A program made the position numbers and the translations under genes. A stretch of 64,000 bases of DNA, taken from the NCBI RefSeq assembly GCF_003672135.1, contig NC_039519.1, positions 1-64,000 on the forward strand, in the 5' to 3' direction. The stretch comes from Ooceraea biroi (taxonomy: Eukaryota > Arthropoda > Insecta > Hymenoptera > Formicidae). Of this stretch, positions 27,027 through 35,955 are shown one piece after another. Under the pieces are notes generated by a model that saw only the letters and a program-made list of their open reading frames with translations, did no database searches and was not told where the DNA came from. Positions within the stretch are counted from its first letter, which is position 1, and every line of letters begins with the position of its first letter.

Positions 27027-27821
27027 TCAGAACCGCAAGACGCCTTCGATCACCGTCACGCAGCGGCTGCGCAGGATCACGCGGTCCCCGGAGACTCGCC
27101 CGCGCAGATGGCCGCCGCGGCGGCTCGCCTGGAAATAGCCGAGCTCCTTGCCGCCAAGGCGTTCGGCCCAGAACGGCACCAGCGCGGCGTGGGCGGAGCC
27201 GGTGACCGGGTCCTCGTCGACGCCCCATGCGGGAACGAAAACGCGGCTCACGACGTCCGCCTCGCCATCGCCGGGCGCGGTGACGATGGCCATCAGGTCG
27301 ATCCCGGCCAGCGCCTTCATGTCTGGCGTGCAGGCGCGCACCGCGTGTGCGCTGTCGAGGAGCACGATCGCGGTCGCCTCCGCGCCCGCATAGGAAAGGA
27401 ACGCCTGCCCGTCCGGCGTGCCGAGCGCCGCCAGCAGCGCCGGATTGTCGTGGGACGCGACCAGGATCTGCGGCATGTCCAGCGCCAGGGCGTCGCCGTC
27501 GCGGCTCACGGCCAGCACGCCCGCCTTGCGGGTGCGGAAGCGGATGGAGGATCGGTCGCCGATCAGCACATGGCCGCTGGCGAGCGTCGCGTGGCCGCAC
27601 ATCGCGACTTCCGTCGTCGGCGTGAACCAGCGCAGCTCGTAGTCCGCCTCGCCGGTCGCGTCCGGGACGGTGAATGCGGTCTCGCTGAGATTGTTCTCCA
27701 GCGCGATCGCCTGCATGTCGGCGTCCGGCAGCCAGGCATCGAGCGGCATCACCGCGGCCGGATTGCCGGTGAACGGGCGATCGGCAAAGGCATCCACCTG
27801 GATCAGCTTGAGTTCGGTCAC
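27027..27821 (-). CDS. PhzF-family isomerase/epimerase-like protein
   Basis: The 264-residue protein is intact and full-length. The N-terminal half has QVDAFADRPFTGNPAAV and NNLSETAF, whose glutamate (E47) matches the catalytic acid of PhzF. WFTPTTEVAMCGHATL is the second family motif, and the C-terminal half repeats the fold with VDEDPVTGSAHAAL. PhzF in phenazine producers isomerises an anthranilate-derived diene; most family members, including this isolated one with no phenazine genes beside it, have unknown substrates. Its ATG overlaps the stop of the CDF transporter gene by 4 nt, so it is the downstream gene of that operon. Confidence 0.85.
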   Translation of the reverse strand: MTELKLIQVDAFADRPFTGNPAAVMPLDAWLPDADMQAIALENNLSETAFTVPDATGEADYELRWFTPTTEVAMCGHATLASGHVLIGDRSSIRFRTRKAGVLAVSRDGDALALDMPQILVASHDNPALLAALGTPDGQAFLSYAGAEATAIVLLDSAHAVRACTPDMKALAGIDLMAIVTAPGDGEADVVSRVFVPAWGVDEDPVTGSAHAALVPFWAERLGGKELGYFQASRRGGHLRGRVSGDRVILRSRCVTVIEGVLRF

Positions 27822-28759
27822 GTCCGCAATCCTTCGCTTTCGTCGGTTTCGGCGAGCGGGTTGTCCGGCTGGTCCACCTGCCCTTCGGGATCGAGGTGGA
27901 TTAGCACGTCGGCGCCGGGGAATTCGCGGGCCAGTTCCGTTTCAATGGCCTCGACCACACGATGGGCCTCGCTCACGGTCGCCTGCGGGTCGATCCAGAT
28001 GTGGAACTGGATGTGATCGACCGCGCCGCTGCTGCGGGTGCGCAGATCGTGAACGCCGCGCACCTCCGGATGGCGCGCCGCGATCTCCACCACCCGCCGC
28101 CGCCTTTCGTCGGGCCATTCCTTGTCCATCAGCTGGTCGATGGCGCGGGTCGAGGCGCGCAGCGCCCCGAACAAGAGCCAGAGCGCGATCGCGATGCCGA
28201 ACAGCGGATCGGCGCCGGTGAGGCCGAAATACTGGTCAAGCGCGAGCGCGGCGATCACCGAAAGGTTGAGGAACAGGTCGCTCTGGTAATGGAGCCGGTC
28301 GGTTTCGATAGCGATCGATCCGGTGCGGCGGATCACGGCGCGCTGATAGGCGACGAGCATGAGCGTCGCCGCGATCGCGATCAGGGAGACGGCGATGCCA
28401 TATTCGGCGTTCGCGGCCGTCGCGCCGGTGAGCAGCCGCTGCACCGCCTGCCAGCCGATCGCCACTGCCGAGACGCTGATCACCGCGACCTGGAACAAAG
28501 CGGCGAGCGCCTCCGCCTTGCCGTGGCCGAAACGGTGGTCGGCGTCGGCGGGTCGGCCGGCGACACGCACGCCGAACAGGGTGACGAGGGAAGCGACGAG
28601 ATCGAGCCCGGTGTCGGCGAGCGAAGCGAGCATCGCGACCGATCCCGTTTCCAGCGCCGCCCACGCCTTGAGCCCGATAAGCAGCAGCGCGACGGCGACG
28701 CTGGCCAGCGCCGCGCGGGCGGTGAGCGCGGCGCGATCCGCTCCGCGCGCCTCGCTCAT
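27818..28759 (-). CDS. cation diffusion facilitator (CDF) metal transporter
   Basis: The 313-residue inner-membrane protein has six predicted membrane segments in its first about 210 residues, with SLADTGLDLVASLVTL, DHRFGHGKAEALAAL and the later DRLHYQSDLFLN segment; these carry the Asp/His metal ligands of CDF exporters. The cytoplasmic tail (about 215-295) is the usual dimerising domain with VRGVHDLRTRSSG and HIQFHIWID. It exports Zn2+, Fe2+ or Mn2+ against protons; which one cannot be told. The gene overlaps pdxH and the phzF-like gene by 4 nt each. Confidence 0.85.
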   Translation of the reverse strand: MSEARGADRAALTARAALASVAVALLLIGLKAWAALETGSVAMLASLADTGLDLVASLVTLFGVRVAGRPADADHRFGHGKAEALAALFQVAVISVSAVAIGWQAVQRLLTGATAANAEYGIAVSLIAIAATLMLVAYQRAVIRRTGSIAIETDRLHYQSDLFLNLSVIAALALDQYFGLTGADPLFGIAIALWLLFGALRASTRAIDQLMDKEWPDERRRRVVEIAARHPEVRGVHDLRTRSSGAVDHIQFHIWIDPQATVSEAHRVVEAIETELAREFPGADVLIHLDPEGQVDQPDNPLAETDESEGLRT

Positions 28760-29334
28760 GGGTAGAGCAGGCTTTCCGCCCAGCCGTCCGCCGCGCGGGT
28801 GAACAGTCGCCGCTCGTGCAGGCGGTGCGCCCGGTCCTGCCAGAACTCGATCCGCGCCGGCGCGACCCGCCAGCCGCTCCAGTGCGGCGGGCGCGGCACA
28901 TCGGTGGCGGCGAACCGCGCGACGGCCTCGTCGTAGCGGTCCTCGAACAGCGCGCGGCTCTCGAGCGGTCGCGACTGGTCCGACGCCCAGGCGCCGAGCT
29001 GCGATTCGCGCGAGCGGGTGGCGAAATAGGCGTCCGCCTCCTGATCGCTCACCGGCGCGACATCGCCTTCGATCCGCACCTGCCGGCGCAGCGACTTCCA
29101 GTGGAACAGCAATGCCGCGCGCGGATTGGCGGCAAGCTCGCCGCCCTTGCGGCTCTCGTAGTTGGTGTAGAAGACGAAGCCGCGGTCGTCATGACCCTTC
29201 AGCAGCACCATCCGCACTGACGGCGCGCCCATCGCATCGGCCGTGGCGAGCGCCATCGCATCCGCGTCATTCGGCTCGGCGGCGCGCGCCTCGGCGAACC
29301 AGGTATCAAACAGCACGTGGGGATCTTCGGCCAT
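28756..29334 (-). CDS. pdxH: pyridoxamine/pyridoxine 5'-phosphate oxidase
   Basis: The 192-residue protein is a complete PdxH: MALATADAMGAPSVRMVLLKG and GFVFYTNYESRKGGEL form the FMN-binding split barrel, LFHWKSLRRQVRIEG is the family signature, and WSGWRVAPARIEFWQ plus RLHERRLF form the C-terminal oxidase signature. It makes pyridoxal 5'-phosphate with oxygen as acceptor. It is the first gene of the pdxH-CDF-phzF operon and starts at the ATG at 29334. Confidence 0.9.
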   Translation of the reverse strand: MAEDPHVLFDTWFAEARAAEPNDADAMALATADAMGAPSVRMVLLKGHDDRGFVFYTNYESRKGGELAANPRAALLFHWKSLRRQVRIEGDVAPVSDQEADAYFATRSRESQLGAWASDQSRPLESRALFEDRYDEAVARFAATDVPRPPHWSGWRVAPARIEFWQDRAHRLHERRLFTRAADGWAESLLYP

Positions 29335-29343
29335 GCGCCGCCC

Positions 29344-30537
29344 TTACCGGGCTGCGAACGCCGGGTCGAGGGCCGCGGGTCGCGGCTGCGGTCCGAGCCC
29401 GAAGAGCGGGCGCAGGATGGCGATTCGCCGCGCGATGTCGAATGTCAGCCAGCAGCCGAGCGCCGTCACCACGATCAGCAGCGGCGCCTCGATCGCAACC
29501 GGTAGCCGAAGCGCGTTCAGATGATGGCCGGCGACGACGATGATGGTCTGGTGCGCAATGTAGAACGGGAAGACAGCAATGGTGAGCGTCCGCAGCCAAG
29601 GCATGTCGCGGTTCAGGTGGAGCGCGCCGAAGCCGAGGATCGCGACGATCGCGCTCCACTGGTCGACGGCGAAGATCGCCCGCATCGCAATCGGCATCCA
29701 GGCCGCCGGCTCCACGTCGTCGACGACGACGATCCAGTAGTAGCTCGCCCACATCGCCCAGGCGCCGAGGAAGGCGGCCAATGCGAGCCAGCGCAGGCGG
29801 ATGAAGGCTTGGGCCGGGCGGCCGTCCTTCATGACGAGGAACCCGAACAGGAAAGCGGGGAAGGACATGGCGTGATTGTACCAGTCGTCGACCAGCGCGT
29901 GGGTGAGCTCGAACATCGGCCCCAGGATCAGTCGCGCCGCCGCAAGCCAGGCGATCGGGGCGAGGAACAGCGCCCAGGCGGGAAGGCCGGCAAGTCGATC
30001 GCCAAGGCGTCGGATCGAACGCGGGAACCATGCCAGCGCGAGCGCGAGGATCAGCGTGTAGACCAGCAGATAGGCGACGAACCACAAATGGTTCCAGGTC
30101 GGCAGGATGAGACAACCGCCGGCATCGCAGAAACTCTGGTCTGCGGTGAGGTAGCGGCCAAGGAAAGCGGGGAAGCCGTCCGCGTAGCCGACTTGCTCGA
30201 CCACCTCGTAATAGCTTTGCGGCGGCACCACGACGATCATGGCGAAGACGAGCGGCACGAGCAGGCGCAGGGTCCGCTTCCCCGCGAGCGCGCGCGCCGT
30301 CATCTTGTCGGCCATGAAGCGGGTCGCCGCGCCGGAGACGAGGAACAGCAGGGTGAGGCGCCAGGGGCTGGTGAAGAGCATCAGCGGCTCGATCGCATGG
30401 CCTGCATGATCGCTCTTCACGTGCCAGTCCCACGTCACGTAGAACATGCCGACATGGTAGAAGATCAGCAGGCCGAACGCGGCGACGCGTATCCAGTCGA
30501 GATAGACGAGGCGGGGCGGGGCAGATGCGGTCATCAC
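29344..30537 (-). CDS. acyltransferase family 3 membrane protein
   Basis: The 397-residue protein has about ten predicted membrane segments. It begins with RLVYLDWIRVAAFGLLIFYH, the acyltransferase-3 start in which an Arg and a His are conserved, then LLFLVSGAATRF and HLWFVAYLLVYTL. Family members transfer acetyl or succinyl groups to periplasmic glycans or lipids (OpgC-like). The acceptor is not inferable. It lies upstream of pdxH, 9 nt apart, and diverges from the LytTR gene. Confidence 0.8.
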   Translation of the reverse strand: MMTASAPPRLVYLDWIRVAAFGLLIFYHVGMFYVTWDWHVKSDHAGHAIEPLMLFTSPWRLTLLFLVSGAATRFMADKMTARALAGKRTLRLLVPLVFAMIVVVPPQSYYEVVEQVGYADGFPAFLGRYLTADQSFCDAGGCLILPTWNHLWFVAYLLVYTLILALALAWFPRSIRRLGDRLAGLPAWALFLAPIAWLAAARLILGPMFELTHALVDDWYNHAMSFPAFLFGFLVMKDGRPAQAFIRLRWLALAAFLGAWAMWASYYWIVVVDDVEPAAWMPIAMRAIFAVDQWSAIVAILGFGALHLNRDMPWLRTLTIAVFPFYIAHQTIIVVAGHHLNALRLPVAIEAPLLIVVTALGCWLTFDIARRIAILRPLFGLGPQPRPAALDPAFAAR

Positions 30538-30583
30538 GGGCTCCGGTTCTGGTGGCGATGACGGCCGGATCGACCTCCGACGG

Positions 30584-31486
30584 GTGGCGACGCAATCGCG
30601 GCGGTGCGACCGGCCGGCTGGCCGTGACGTCCGGCGGACGCCGGTGACGAACGGCGATGCCGGCGTGACGAGCGGAGGGCGTCGCTGGCCGGCTTGGGCG
30701 GTCGCTTACGTGGGAATCGTCATCGTCACGGTCGTGTTCGGCACGGTCAATGCGCTCAGCGTTCTCGACGAGCGGGCCTGGATCGGCCGCCCCATCGGCT
30801 GGTGGGAGCCGGTGGTGTGGGAAGCGTCCAGCGGCATCGTCCTGATCGCGCTCGCCTGGATGCCGCTGATCATGGTCCGGCGCTTTCCGCCCGCCGGCCC
30901 CGCGCTGTTGCGCAATCTGTTGCTGCATGCCCTCGGCACGGTGGCCTTCTCGCTCGCGCACGTCGCGCTCATGGTCGCGCTGCGCCACGGCGCCTATGCG
31001 CTGGCCGGAGAGAGATACCAGTTCGGCGGGTTCGACTCGTTCGTCTACGAGTATCGCAAGGACATCATTCCCTACCTGCTCTACGCCGGGACCTTCTGGC
31101 TCGCCGATCGGCTGATGCGGCCGGTCGCCGCGCCCGCCGTCGTCCCGGCTGTCCCTGCGGACGTGGTGATCGATGAGGGCCAGCGACTGTTGCGCGTGCC
31201 GCCGCGCGACGTGCTGTGCGTGCGTTCGAGCGGCAATTATGCTGAGTTCGTGCTCGCCGACGGCCGGCGGCCGCTGATGCGCGCGACCCTGGCCAGTCTC
31301 GAGGAGTCACTGGCCGAGGCCGGGTTCGTCCGCACCCACCGCTCCTGGCTGGTCAATCCGGCGCATGTGGTCGAGGTCGCGGCCGAGGGTTCTGGCGACT
31401 ACGGCCTGAGGCTCAGCGATGGCGGTCAGGTGCCGCTGTCGCGCCGCTATCCGGGCGCGCTGGCACGACTGCGCGGCGCGCCCTAG
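30584..31486 (+). CDS. membrane-anchored LytTR-family regulator
   Basis: About 280-300 residues: four predicted membrane segments (YVGIVIVTVVFGTVNAL, ASSGIVLIALAWMPLIM, a helix near LLLHALGTVAFSLAHVALM, and YLLYAGTFWLADRL), a Pro/Ala/Val linker and a C-terminal LytTR DNA-binding domain (LLRVPPRDVLCVRSSGNYAEFVL, VRTHRSWLVNP, VPLSRRYPGAL). It lacks a receiver domain, as in many Sphingomonas LytTR proteins. The start is uncertain: 30584 (GTG) leaves only 46 nt to the divergent acyltransferase, and the GTGs at 30644 or 30665 fit the protein as well. Confidence 0.8.
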   Translation: MATQSRRCDRPAGRDVRRTPVTNGDAGVTSGGRRWPAWAVAYVGIVIVTVVFGTVNALSVLDERAWIGRPIGWWEPVVWEASSGIVLIALAWMPLIMVRRFPPAGPALLRNLLLHALGTVAFSLAHVALMVALRHGAYALAGERYQFGGFDSFVYEYRKDIIPYLLYAGTFWLADRLMRPVAAPAVVPAVPADVVIDEGQRLLRVPPRDVLCVRSSGNYAEFVLADGRRPLMRATLASLEESLAEAGFVRTHRSWLVNPAHVVEVAAEGSGDYGLRLSDGGQVPLSRRYPGALARLRGAP

Positions 31487-31556
31487 ATCGGCACCATGTT
31501 CGGCCGTCATGCGGCCCGACAGTGGACTTTTCGGAAGGACTGGAGAAGAAACCGGC

Positions 31557-32516
31557 ATGGCCGACCTCTATTCGACCCTGAACGTGGCGCGCGGCGCGAG
31601 TGAGGCCGACATCAAGAAGGCGTACCGCAAGCTCGCCAAGGAGCTGCATCCGGACCGGAACAAGGACAATCCCGGCGCGACCGAGCGTTTCTCCAAGGTC
31701 ACGCAAGCCTATGACATCCTGACCGACAAGGACAAGCGCGCTCAGTACGACCGTGGCGAGATCGACGAGGACGGCAATCCGCGCATGCCGTTCGGCTTCG
31801 GCGGTGGTGGTGCGCGCGGCGGCGGTGGCCGCGGGCCGGACTTCCGTGGTCCCAATGGCGAGCCGTTCGAGTTCACTGGCGGCGGCGAAGCGGCGGACCT
31901 GTCCGACCTGTTCGAGGGGCTGTTCGGCGGGCGCCGGAGCGGCGGCGGTGGCGGCGGGCCGTTCAGCGGCTTCGGGCGCCGCGCCGCGCCGCCGCAGAAG
32001 GGTGCGGATGTCGGCTACCGGCTGGAGGTTCCGTTCGAGGACGCCGCAGCCCTCAAGGGCCAGCGCGTGACCCTCTCCAGCGGCAAGACGCTCGACATCA
32101 AGCTGCCCAAGGGCGTCGAGGACGGCACCAAGATCCGATTGGCCGGGCAAGGGCAGGCAGGGCCCGGGGGCAATGGCGATGCGATCGTGACCATCGCGAT
32201 CCAGCCGCACCGTTTCTTCCAGCGCGACGGCGACGACATCCGCCTGGAGCTGCCGGTGACGCTCGCCGAGGCGGTGAGCGGCGCCAAGGTGCGCGTGCCG
32301 ACCGTCGACGGGCCGGTGATGGTGGGCGTCCCCAAGGGATCGAGCTCCGGCAAGGTCCTGCGGCTCAAGGGCAAGGGCTTCACCGGCAAGGACGGCCAGC
32401 GCGGCAATCAGCTCGTCACCCTGATGATCGACCTACCCGCCGACGATGCCGAACTCGCGAAGTTCGCCGAGACCTGGGCGGACGCGCGCAACATCCGGGC
32501 CGGTCTGGGTGTTTGA
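31557..32516 (+). CDS. DnaJ/CbpA-type Hsp40 co-chaperone without zinc finger
   Basis: The 319-residue protein has an N-terminal J domain with the HPD motif at residues 31-33, a Gly/Phe-rich linker (about 80-145, including a GGGGG run), and two beta-rich C-terminal substrate-binding domains (VGYRLEVPFEDAAAL, LPVTLAEAVSGAKVRVPTVDG). No CxxCxGxG zinc module is present, so it is a class B/CbpA-like protein. The J domain stimulates DnaK. It starts at the ATG at 31557 (ggagaagaaa upstream) and leads a co-directional cluster with YihY and fabI. Confidence 0.85.
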   Translation: MADLYSTLNVARGASEADIKKAYRKLAKELHPDRNKDNPGATERFSKVTQAYDILTDKDKRAQYDRGEIDEDGNPRMPFGFGGGGARGGGGRGPDFRGPNGEPFEFTGGGEAADLSDLFEGLFGGRRSGGGGGGPFSGFGRRAAPPQKGADVGYRLEVPFEDAAALKGQRVTLSSGKTLDIKLPKGVEDGTKIRLAGQGQAGPGGNGDAIVTIAIQPHRFFQRDGDDIRLELPVTLAEAVSGAKVRVPTVDGPVMVGVPKGSSSGKVLRLKGKGFTGKDGQRGNQLVTLMIDLPADDAELAKFAETWADARNIRAGLGV

Positions 32517-32522
32517 GCCTGC

Positions 32523-33599
32523 ATGAATGACGCGAACGCCCCGGCCACCCCGCGCAAGGCGCAAGCGGCGGCCGAGGCGATCGAGCATGAGGTCGCCGAT
32601 CATTTCGTCGCCGAGGGCCGCTCCCCCCACTCGCCCGAGGCGCGGCGCGAAGCGGCAATCCGCAGCGAGCGGGAAATGCGCAAGCGGGGCCTGTGGCAGC
32701 GCTCCTACGCGCAGGTCGGGCCCGGCACGCGGCCGTTCCAGATCGCCAAACGGGTGCTGGTCGGCGCCTATTATGACGGCTTCATCCATGCCGGGAACCT
32801 CGCCTATCTGGCGCTGATCGCGCTCTTCCCCTTCTTCATCACCGCGACCGCGCTGATGAGCGTTCTCGGCCAGACGGCGGAGGGCGAGCATGCGCTGGAG
32901 GTCATCCTCGCCACCATGCCACCGGGCGTTGCCGAGACGCTGGGCCCGCCGGTGCGCGAGGCGATGGCGGCGCGGACCGGGCCGCTGCTGTGGCTCGGGG
33001 CGGCGATCGGGCTGTGGACGGTGGGCAGCCTGATCGAGACGATCCGGGACATCCTGCGGCGCGCCTACGGCACCCAGCTCACCAGGAGCTTCTGGCATTA
33101 CCGGCTCTATTCGATCGGGCTGATCGTCGGCGCTGTCATCCTGTTGCTGCTGTCGTTCAGCGCGCAAGTGGTGACGACGGCGGTCTCGGAGTTCATCGAC
33201 CGGGTCTTGCCGGAAGAGGTCGACGCGTTCTTCCAGATCGCGCTCACCAGGGGGATTTCGGCGTTCGGCCTGTTCCTGTCCCTCTATCTGCTGTTCTATA
33301 CGCTGACGCCGAGCCGTTACCGACAGCGGCGCTATCCGAAATGGCCGGGCGCGCTGGCGACGACGATCTGGTGGGTGGGCGTGACCCTGGCCTTGCCGCC
33401 GCTGCTCGCCGGCCTGCTCTCCTACGATCTCACCTATGGCAGCCTGGCCGGCGTGATGGTCGTGCTGTTTTTCTTCTACCTCGTCGGCTTCGGGGTCGTT
33501 ATCGGGGCGGAACTCAACGCCGCGCTGGCGGAATCGCCGATGGAACACCACGACGATGTCGGCCAGGGCGACGACAGACGACGCATGGAGGCACAATGA
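32523..33599 (+). CDS. YihY/BrkB-family inner-membrane protein
   Basis: The 358-residue protein has a charged N-terminal tail (about 75 residues) and six predicted membrane helices, with GNLAYLALIALFPFFITATAL and GLWTVGSLIETIRDILRRAYG as family hallmarks and YGSLAGVMVVLFFFYLVG late. These proteins were once misnamed ribonuclease BN; the function is not settled. The ATG is 6 nt after the DnaJ-like gene; the end overlaps fabI by 4 nt. Confidence 0.85.
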   Translation: MNDANAPATPRKAQAAAEAIEHEVADHFVAEGRSPHSPEARREAAIRSEREMRKRGLWQRSYAQVGPGTRPFQIAKRVLVGAYYDGFIHAGNLAYLALIALFPFFITATALMSVLGQTAEGEHALEVILATMPPGVAETLGPPVREAMAARTGPLLWLGAAIGLWTVGSLIETIRDILRRAYGTQLTRSFWHYRLYSIGLIVGAVILLLLSFSAQVVTTAVSEFIDRVLPEEVDAFFQIALTRGISAFGLFLSLYLLFYTLTPSRYRQRRYPKWPGALATTIWWVGVTLALPPLLAGLLSYDLTYGSLAGVMVVLFFFYLVGFGVVIGAELNAALAESPMEHHDDVGQGDDRRRMEAQ

Positions 33600-34399
33600 C
33601 CGGATTGATGGCCGGAAAGCGCGGGCTGATCATGGGCCTCGCCAATGATCGCTCGCTCGCCTGGGGGATCGCGCAGCAGCTGCACGCGGCCGGGGCCGAG
33701 CTCGCTTTCTCCTATCAGGGCGAGGCGCTGCAGAAGCGGGTGGCGCCGCTTGCCGCCGAACTCGGTTCCGATTTCCTGATCGATTGCGACGTGTCCGACA
33801 TGGCGGCGCTCGACGGGGCGTTCGCGACGCTGGCGGCGCGCTGGCCGACGATCGATTTCGTCGTCCACGCGATCGGCTTTTCGGACAAGAACGAGCTGAG
33901 GGGCCTGTTCGTCGATACCAGCCTCGACAATTTCCTGATGACGATGAACATCTCGGCCTACAGCTTCGTCGCCGTCGCCAGGCGGGCGCGTGCGATGATG
34001 CCGGAGGGCGGATCGCTGCTCACACTCTCCTACTACGGTGCCGAGAAGGTCATCCCGCACTACAACGTCATGGGCGTCGCCAAGGCGGCGCTGGAGACCA
34101 GCGTCAAATATCTCGCGATGGACCTGGGACCGGAGAACATCCGGGTGAACGCCATCTCCGCCGGCCCGATCAAGACGCTGGCCGCGAGCGGCATCGGCGA
34201 CTTCCGCTACATCATGAAGTGGAACGAATATAACAGCCCGCTGCGCCGCAACGTCACCATCGAGGACGTGGGCGGCGCCGGCCTCTATCTGCTCTCGGAC
34301 CTCGCCTCGGGCGTGACCGGCGAGATCCATCATGTCGATGCCGGCTACAACGTGATCGGCATGAAGGCCGAGGACGCGCCCGACATCACCGTCGCGTGA
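33596..34399 (+). CDS. fabI: enoyl-[acyl-carrier-protein] reductase (NADH)
   Basis: The 267-residue protein is a full FabI: the nucleotide-binding start GLIMGLANDRSLAWGIA, VHAIGFSDKNEL, and the catalytic Y-x6-K in HYNVMGVAK (Tyr156 and Lys163 by my count, identical spacing to the E. coli enzyme). It performs the last reduction in fatty-acid elongation and is the target of triclosan-type inhibitors. The ATG at 33596 overlaps the YihY stop (ATGA); the frame is open far upstream, but that is shadow of YihY. The end overlaps the acetyltransferase start. Confidence 0.92.
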   Translation: MTGLMAGKRGLIMGLANDRSLAWGIAQQLHAAGAELAFSYQGEALQKRVAPLAAELGSDFLIDCDVSDMAALDGAFATLAARWPTIDFVVHAIGFSDKNELRGLFVDTSLDNFLMTMNISAYSFVAVARRARAMMPEGGSLLTLSYYGAEKVIPHYNVMGVAKAALETSVKYLAMDLGPENIRVNAISAGPIKTLAASGIGDFRYIMKWNEYNSPLRRNVTIEDVGGAGLYLLSDLASGVTGEIHHVDAGYNVIGMKAEDAPDITVA

Positions 34400-34905
34400 G
34401 CGGCGGCATTCGTCCGGCGGAACCGCGCGACGCCGCCGGCATCCGCGCCGTCCATCTCGACGCCTTTCCGACCGCGGCCGAGGCCGATCTGGTCGCGGCG
34501 CTCGACCGGGACGGCGACACGGTCATCTCCCTCGTCGGGGAATTGCGGGGCGAGATCATCGGTCATGTCCTGCTGAGCCGGATGCGCGTGACGGGCGACG
34601 GCCGTGTCTATCGCGCGCTCGGGCTCGGGCCGGTCGGCGTTCGGCCCGGTTTCCAGGGCGGGGGCGTCGGCCGGCGCCTGATCGAAGGGGCGTTGGCGAT
34701 CGCGCGGGCGACCGGCGAGGAGCTGGTCTTCGTGCTCGGCGAACCCGATTATTACGGCCGCTTCGGCTTTGCGCCCGCGACGGCGGCGCCCTTCGCGTCG
34801 CCTTATGCCGGACCTTATTTCATGGCGATCGCGTTGAAGCAGGATCTGGCGCCGCCCGAAAGCGGCGACGCCGCTTATGCGCCGGCCTTCGCCGCTCTCG
34901 AGTGA
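34396..34905 (+). CDS. GNAT-family N-acetyltransferase
   Basis: The 169-residue protein starts at a GTG overlapping the fabI stop (GTGA). It has the acetyl-CoA-binding signature VRPGFQGGGVGRRLIEGAL (Q/R-x-x-G-x-G/A) at about residues 79-97 and the FVLGEPDYYGRFGF motif typical of YhbS-like GNAT proteins. The acceptor is unknown. Coupled to fabI. Confidence 0.8.
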   Translation: MSGGIRPAEPRDAAGIRAVHLDAFPTAAEADLVAALDRDGDTVISLVGELRGEIIGHVLLSRMRVTGDGRVYRALGLGPVGVRPGFQGGGVGRRLIEGALAIARATGEELVFVLGEPDYYGRFGFAPATAAPFASPYAGPYFMAIALKQDLAPPESGDAAYAPAFAALE

Positions 34906-34909
34906 AGAG

Positions 34910-35185
34910 ATGATCGTTCGCCGCCTCGTCATTCACGGACGCGTCCAAGGCGTCTTCTATCGCGGCTGGACGGTGGAGACGGCGCGGGCGCTCGGCCTTT
35001 CCGGCTGGGTGCGCAACCGGCGCGACGGCACGGTCGAGGCCATGATCGCCGGGCAGGAAGAGGCGGTCGAGCGGATGATCGAACGCTGTCACGAAGGCCC
35101 CGACGCAGCGCTGGTCGAACGTGTCGAAGTCGAGGAGGCCGGGGACGCGCCACCAGCCGGGTTCGCGCAACGGCCGACGATCTAG
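34910..35185 (+). CDS. acylphosphatase
   Basis: The 91-residue protein begins at an ATG 4 nt after the GNAT stop and contains HGRVQGVFYRGWT with the catalytic Arg (R18) and GLSGWVRNRRDGTVE with the catalytic Asn (N36). The enzyme hydrolyses acyl phosphates such as carbamoyl phosphate or 1,3-bisphosphoglycerate. The stop overlaps the convergent methyltransferase stop. Confidence 0.9.
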   Translation: MIVRRLVIHGRVQGVFYRGWTVETARALGLSGWVRNRRDGTVEAMIAGQEEAVERMIERCHEGPDAALVERVEVEEAGDAPPAGFAQRPTI

Positions 35186-35931
35186 CCGGCCTTGCGGCCG
35201 ATCAGGGTGCCCTTGGTGCCGCTGAGATCGAGCCGGAACTCGAACTCGGGATGGGCGCGGCGCCAGCGACGGGCGACCAGACGCTCGCCGGGCCGCGCGC
35301 CGTCGTCGAGCATCACGGTGCCGCCAGGCGCGATATGATCGAACAGCGAGGCCGCGGCGCCGCGGGTGAACGGATGGATCGACCAGGGCGGCCCGTCGAT
35401 CAGCATCAGATCGATGTCGTCGGGCAGCGGTCCGTGATCGTACCACAGGCCCGGCCAGCCGTCGGGCGAGGGCCGGAGCGGCACCGCGCGCAGGTCGCCC
35501 TTGAGGCCATAGTCGGCCAGCCATTGCCGGGTGGCGACGACGAAATCGGCATGCTGATCGAAGCTGATCAACTCGCCGCCGCCGGCCTGTTGCAGCGCGC
35601 GCGCCAGGATGAGGGTCGAGGCGCCCATGCCGAACTCGACAACGCGCTGCGGGCGGTGTTCGAGGATATGATCGACGACGAGGCTGAGCAGCCCGGTGTC
35701 GGCCTTCCAGCTGCCGAGATAAGGCAAGGCGTCATAGGGCAGGTCGAGCCGGTCGAGCAGGGCGTGCTTGTCGGCGAGCCGGCCGCCATGGAGGCTGCGC
35801 AGGAGCCAAGGCCATTGGAAGGCGCCGAAGAAGATCGTCGTCGCCCGATCCGTGATCGACCGGCCGTCTCCGCCGATGATCAGGGTGTCGCCGATACGGG
35901 GAAGCAGGCCGGTGGCCTCGCGCGTCGTCAT
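35182..35931 (-). CDS. class I SAM-dependent methyltransferase-like protein
   Basis: The 249-residue protein has a motif I in VVEFGMGASTLILARAL, acidic ends of strands in LISFDQHADFV, and DIDLMLIDGPPWSIHPFTRG, the pattern of FkbM/class I methyltransferase-like proteins; GGTVMLDDG follows. The N-terminal about 90 residues are specific to this subgroup. Substrate unknown. It starts 25 nt after purA's end and probably reads in the same operon. Confidence 0.65.
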   Translation of the reverse strand: MTTREATGLLPRIGDTLIIGGDGRSITDRATTIFFGAFQWPWLLRSLHGGRLADKHALLDRLDLPYDALPYLGSWKADTGLLSLVVDHILEHRPQRVVEFGMGASTLILARALQQAGGGELISFDQHADFVVATRQWLADYGLKGDLRAVPLRPSPDGWPGLWYDHGPLPDDIDLMLIDGPPWSIHPFTRGAAASLFDHIAPGGTVMLDDGARPGERLVARRWRRAHPEFEFRLDLSGTKGTLIGRKAG

Positions 35932-35955
35932 GCTTGGCTCACCATAGATGCGTCC

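Larger units (their letters stand above)
22914..27350. repeat. 4.4-kb direct repeat, copy B
   Basis: Copy B begins inside the VOC gene at the same place as copy A and continues without a break into unique sequence beyond about 27350. It has far fewer indels than copy A, although at least three remain (VOC fragment, regulator, ATPase end). Confidence 0.85.

Noticed and set aside
29306..30988. 560-codon open frame on the minus strand
   Set aside because: It is a shadow of the acyltransferase and LytTR genes; its composition is Arg/Pro-rich and without domains, while the other frame gives a clear membrane protein.
32990..33595. Long N-terminal extension of fabI
   Set aside because: The extension is the YihY gene read in another frame; FabI begins at 33596 with family-typical length and catalytic numbering.
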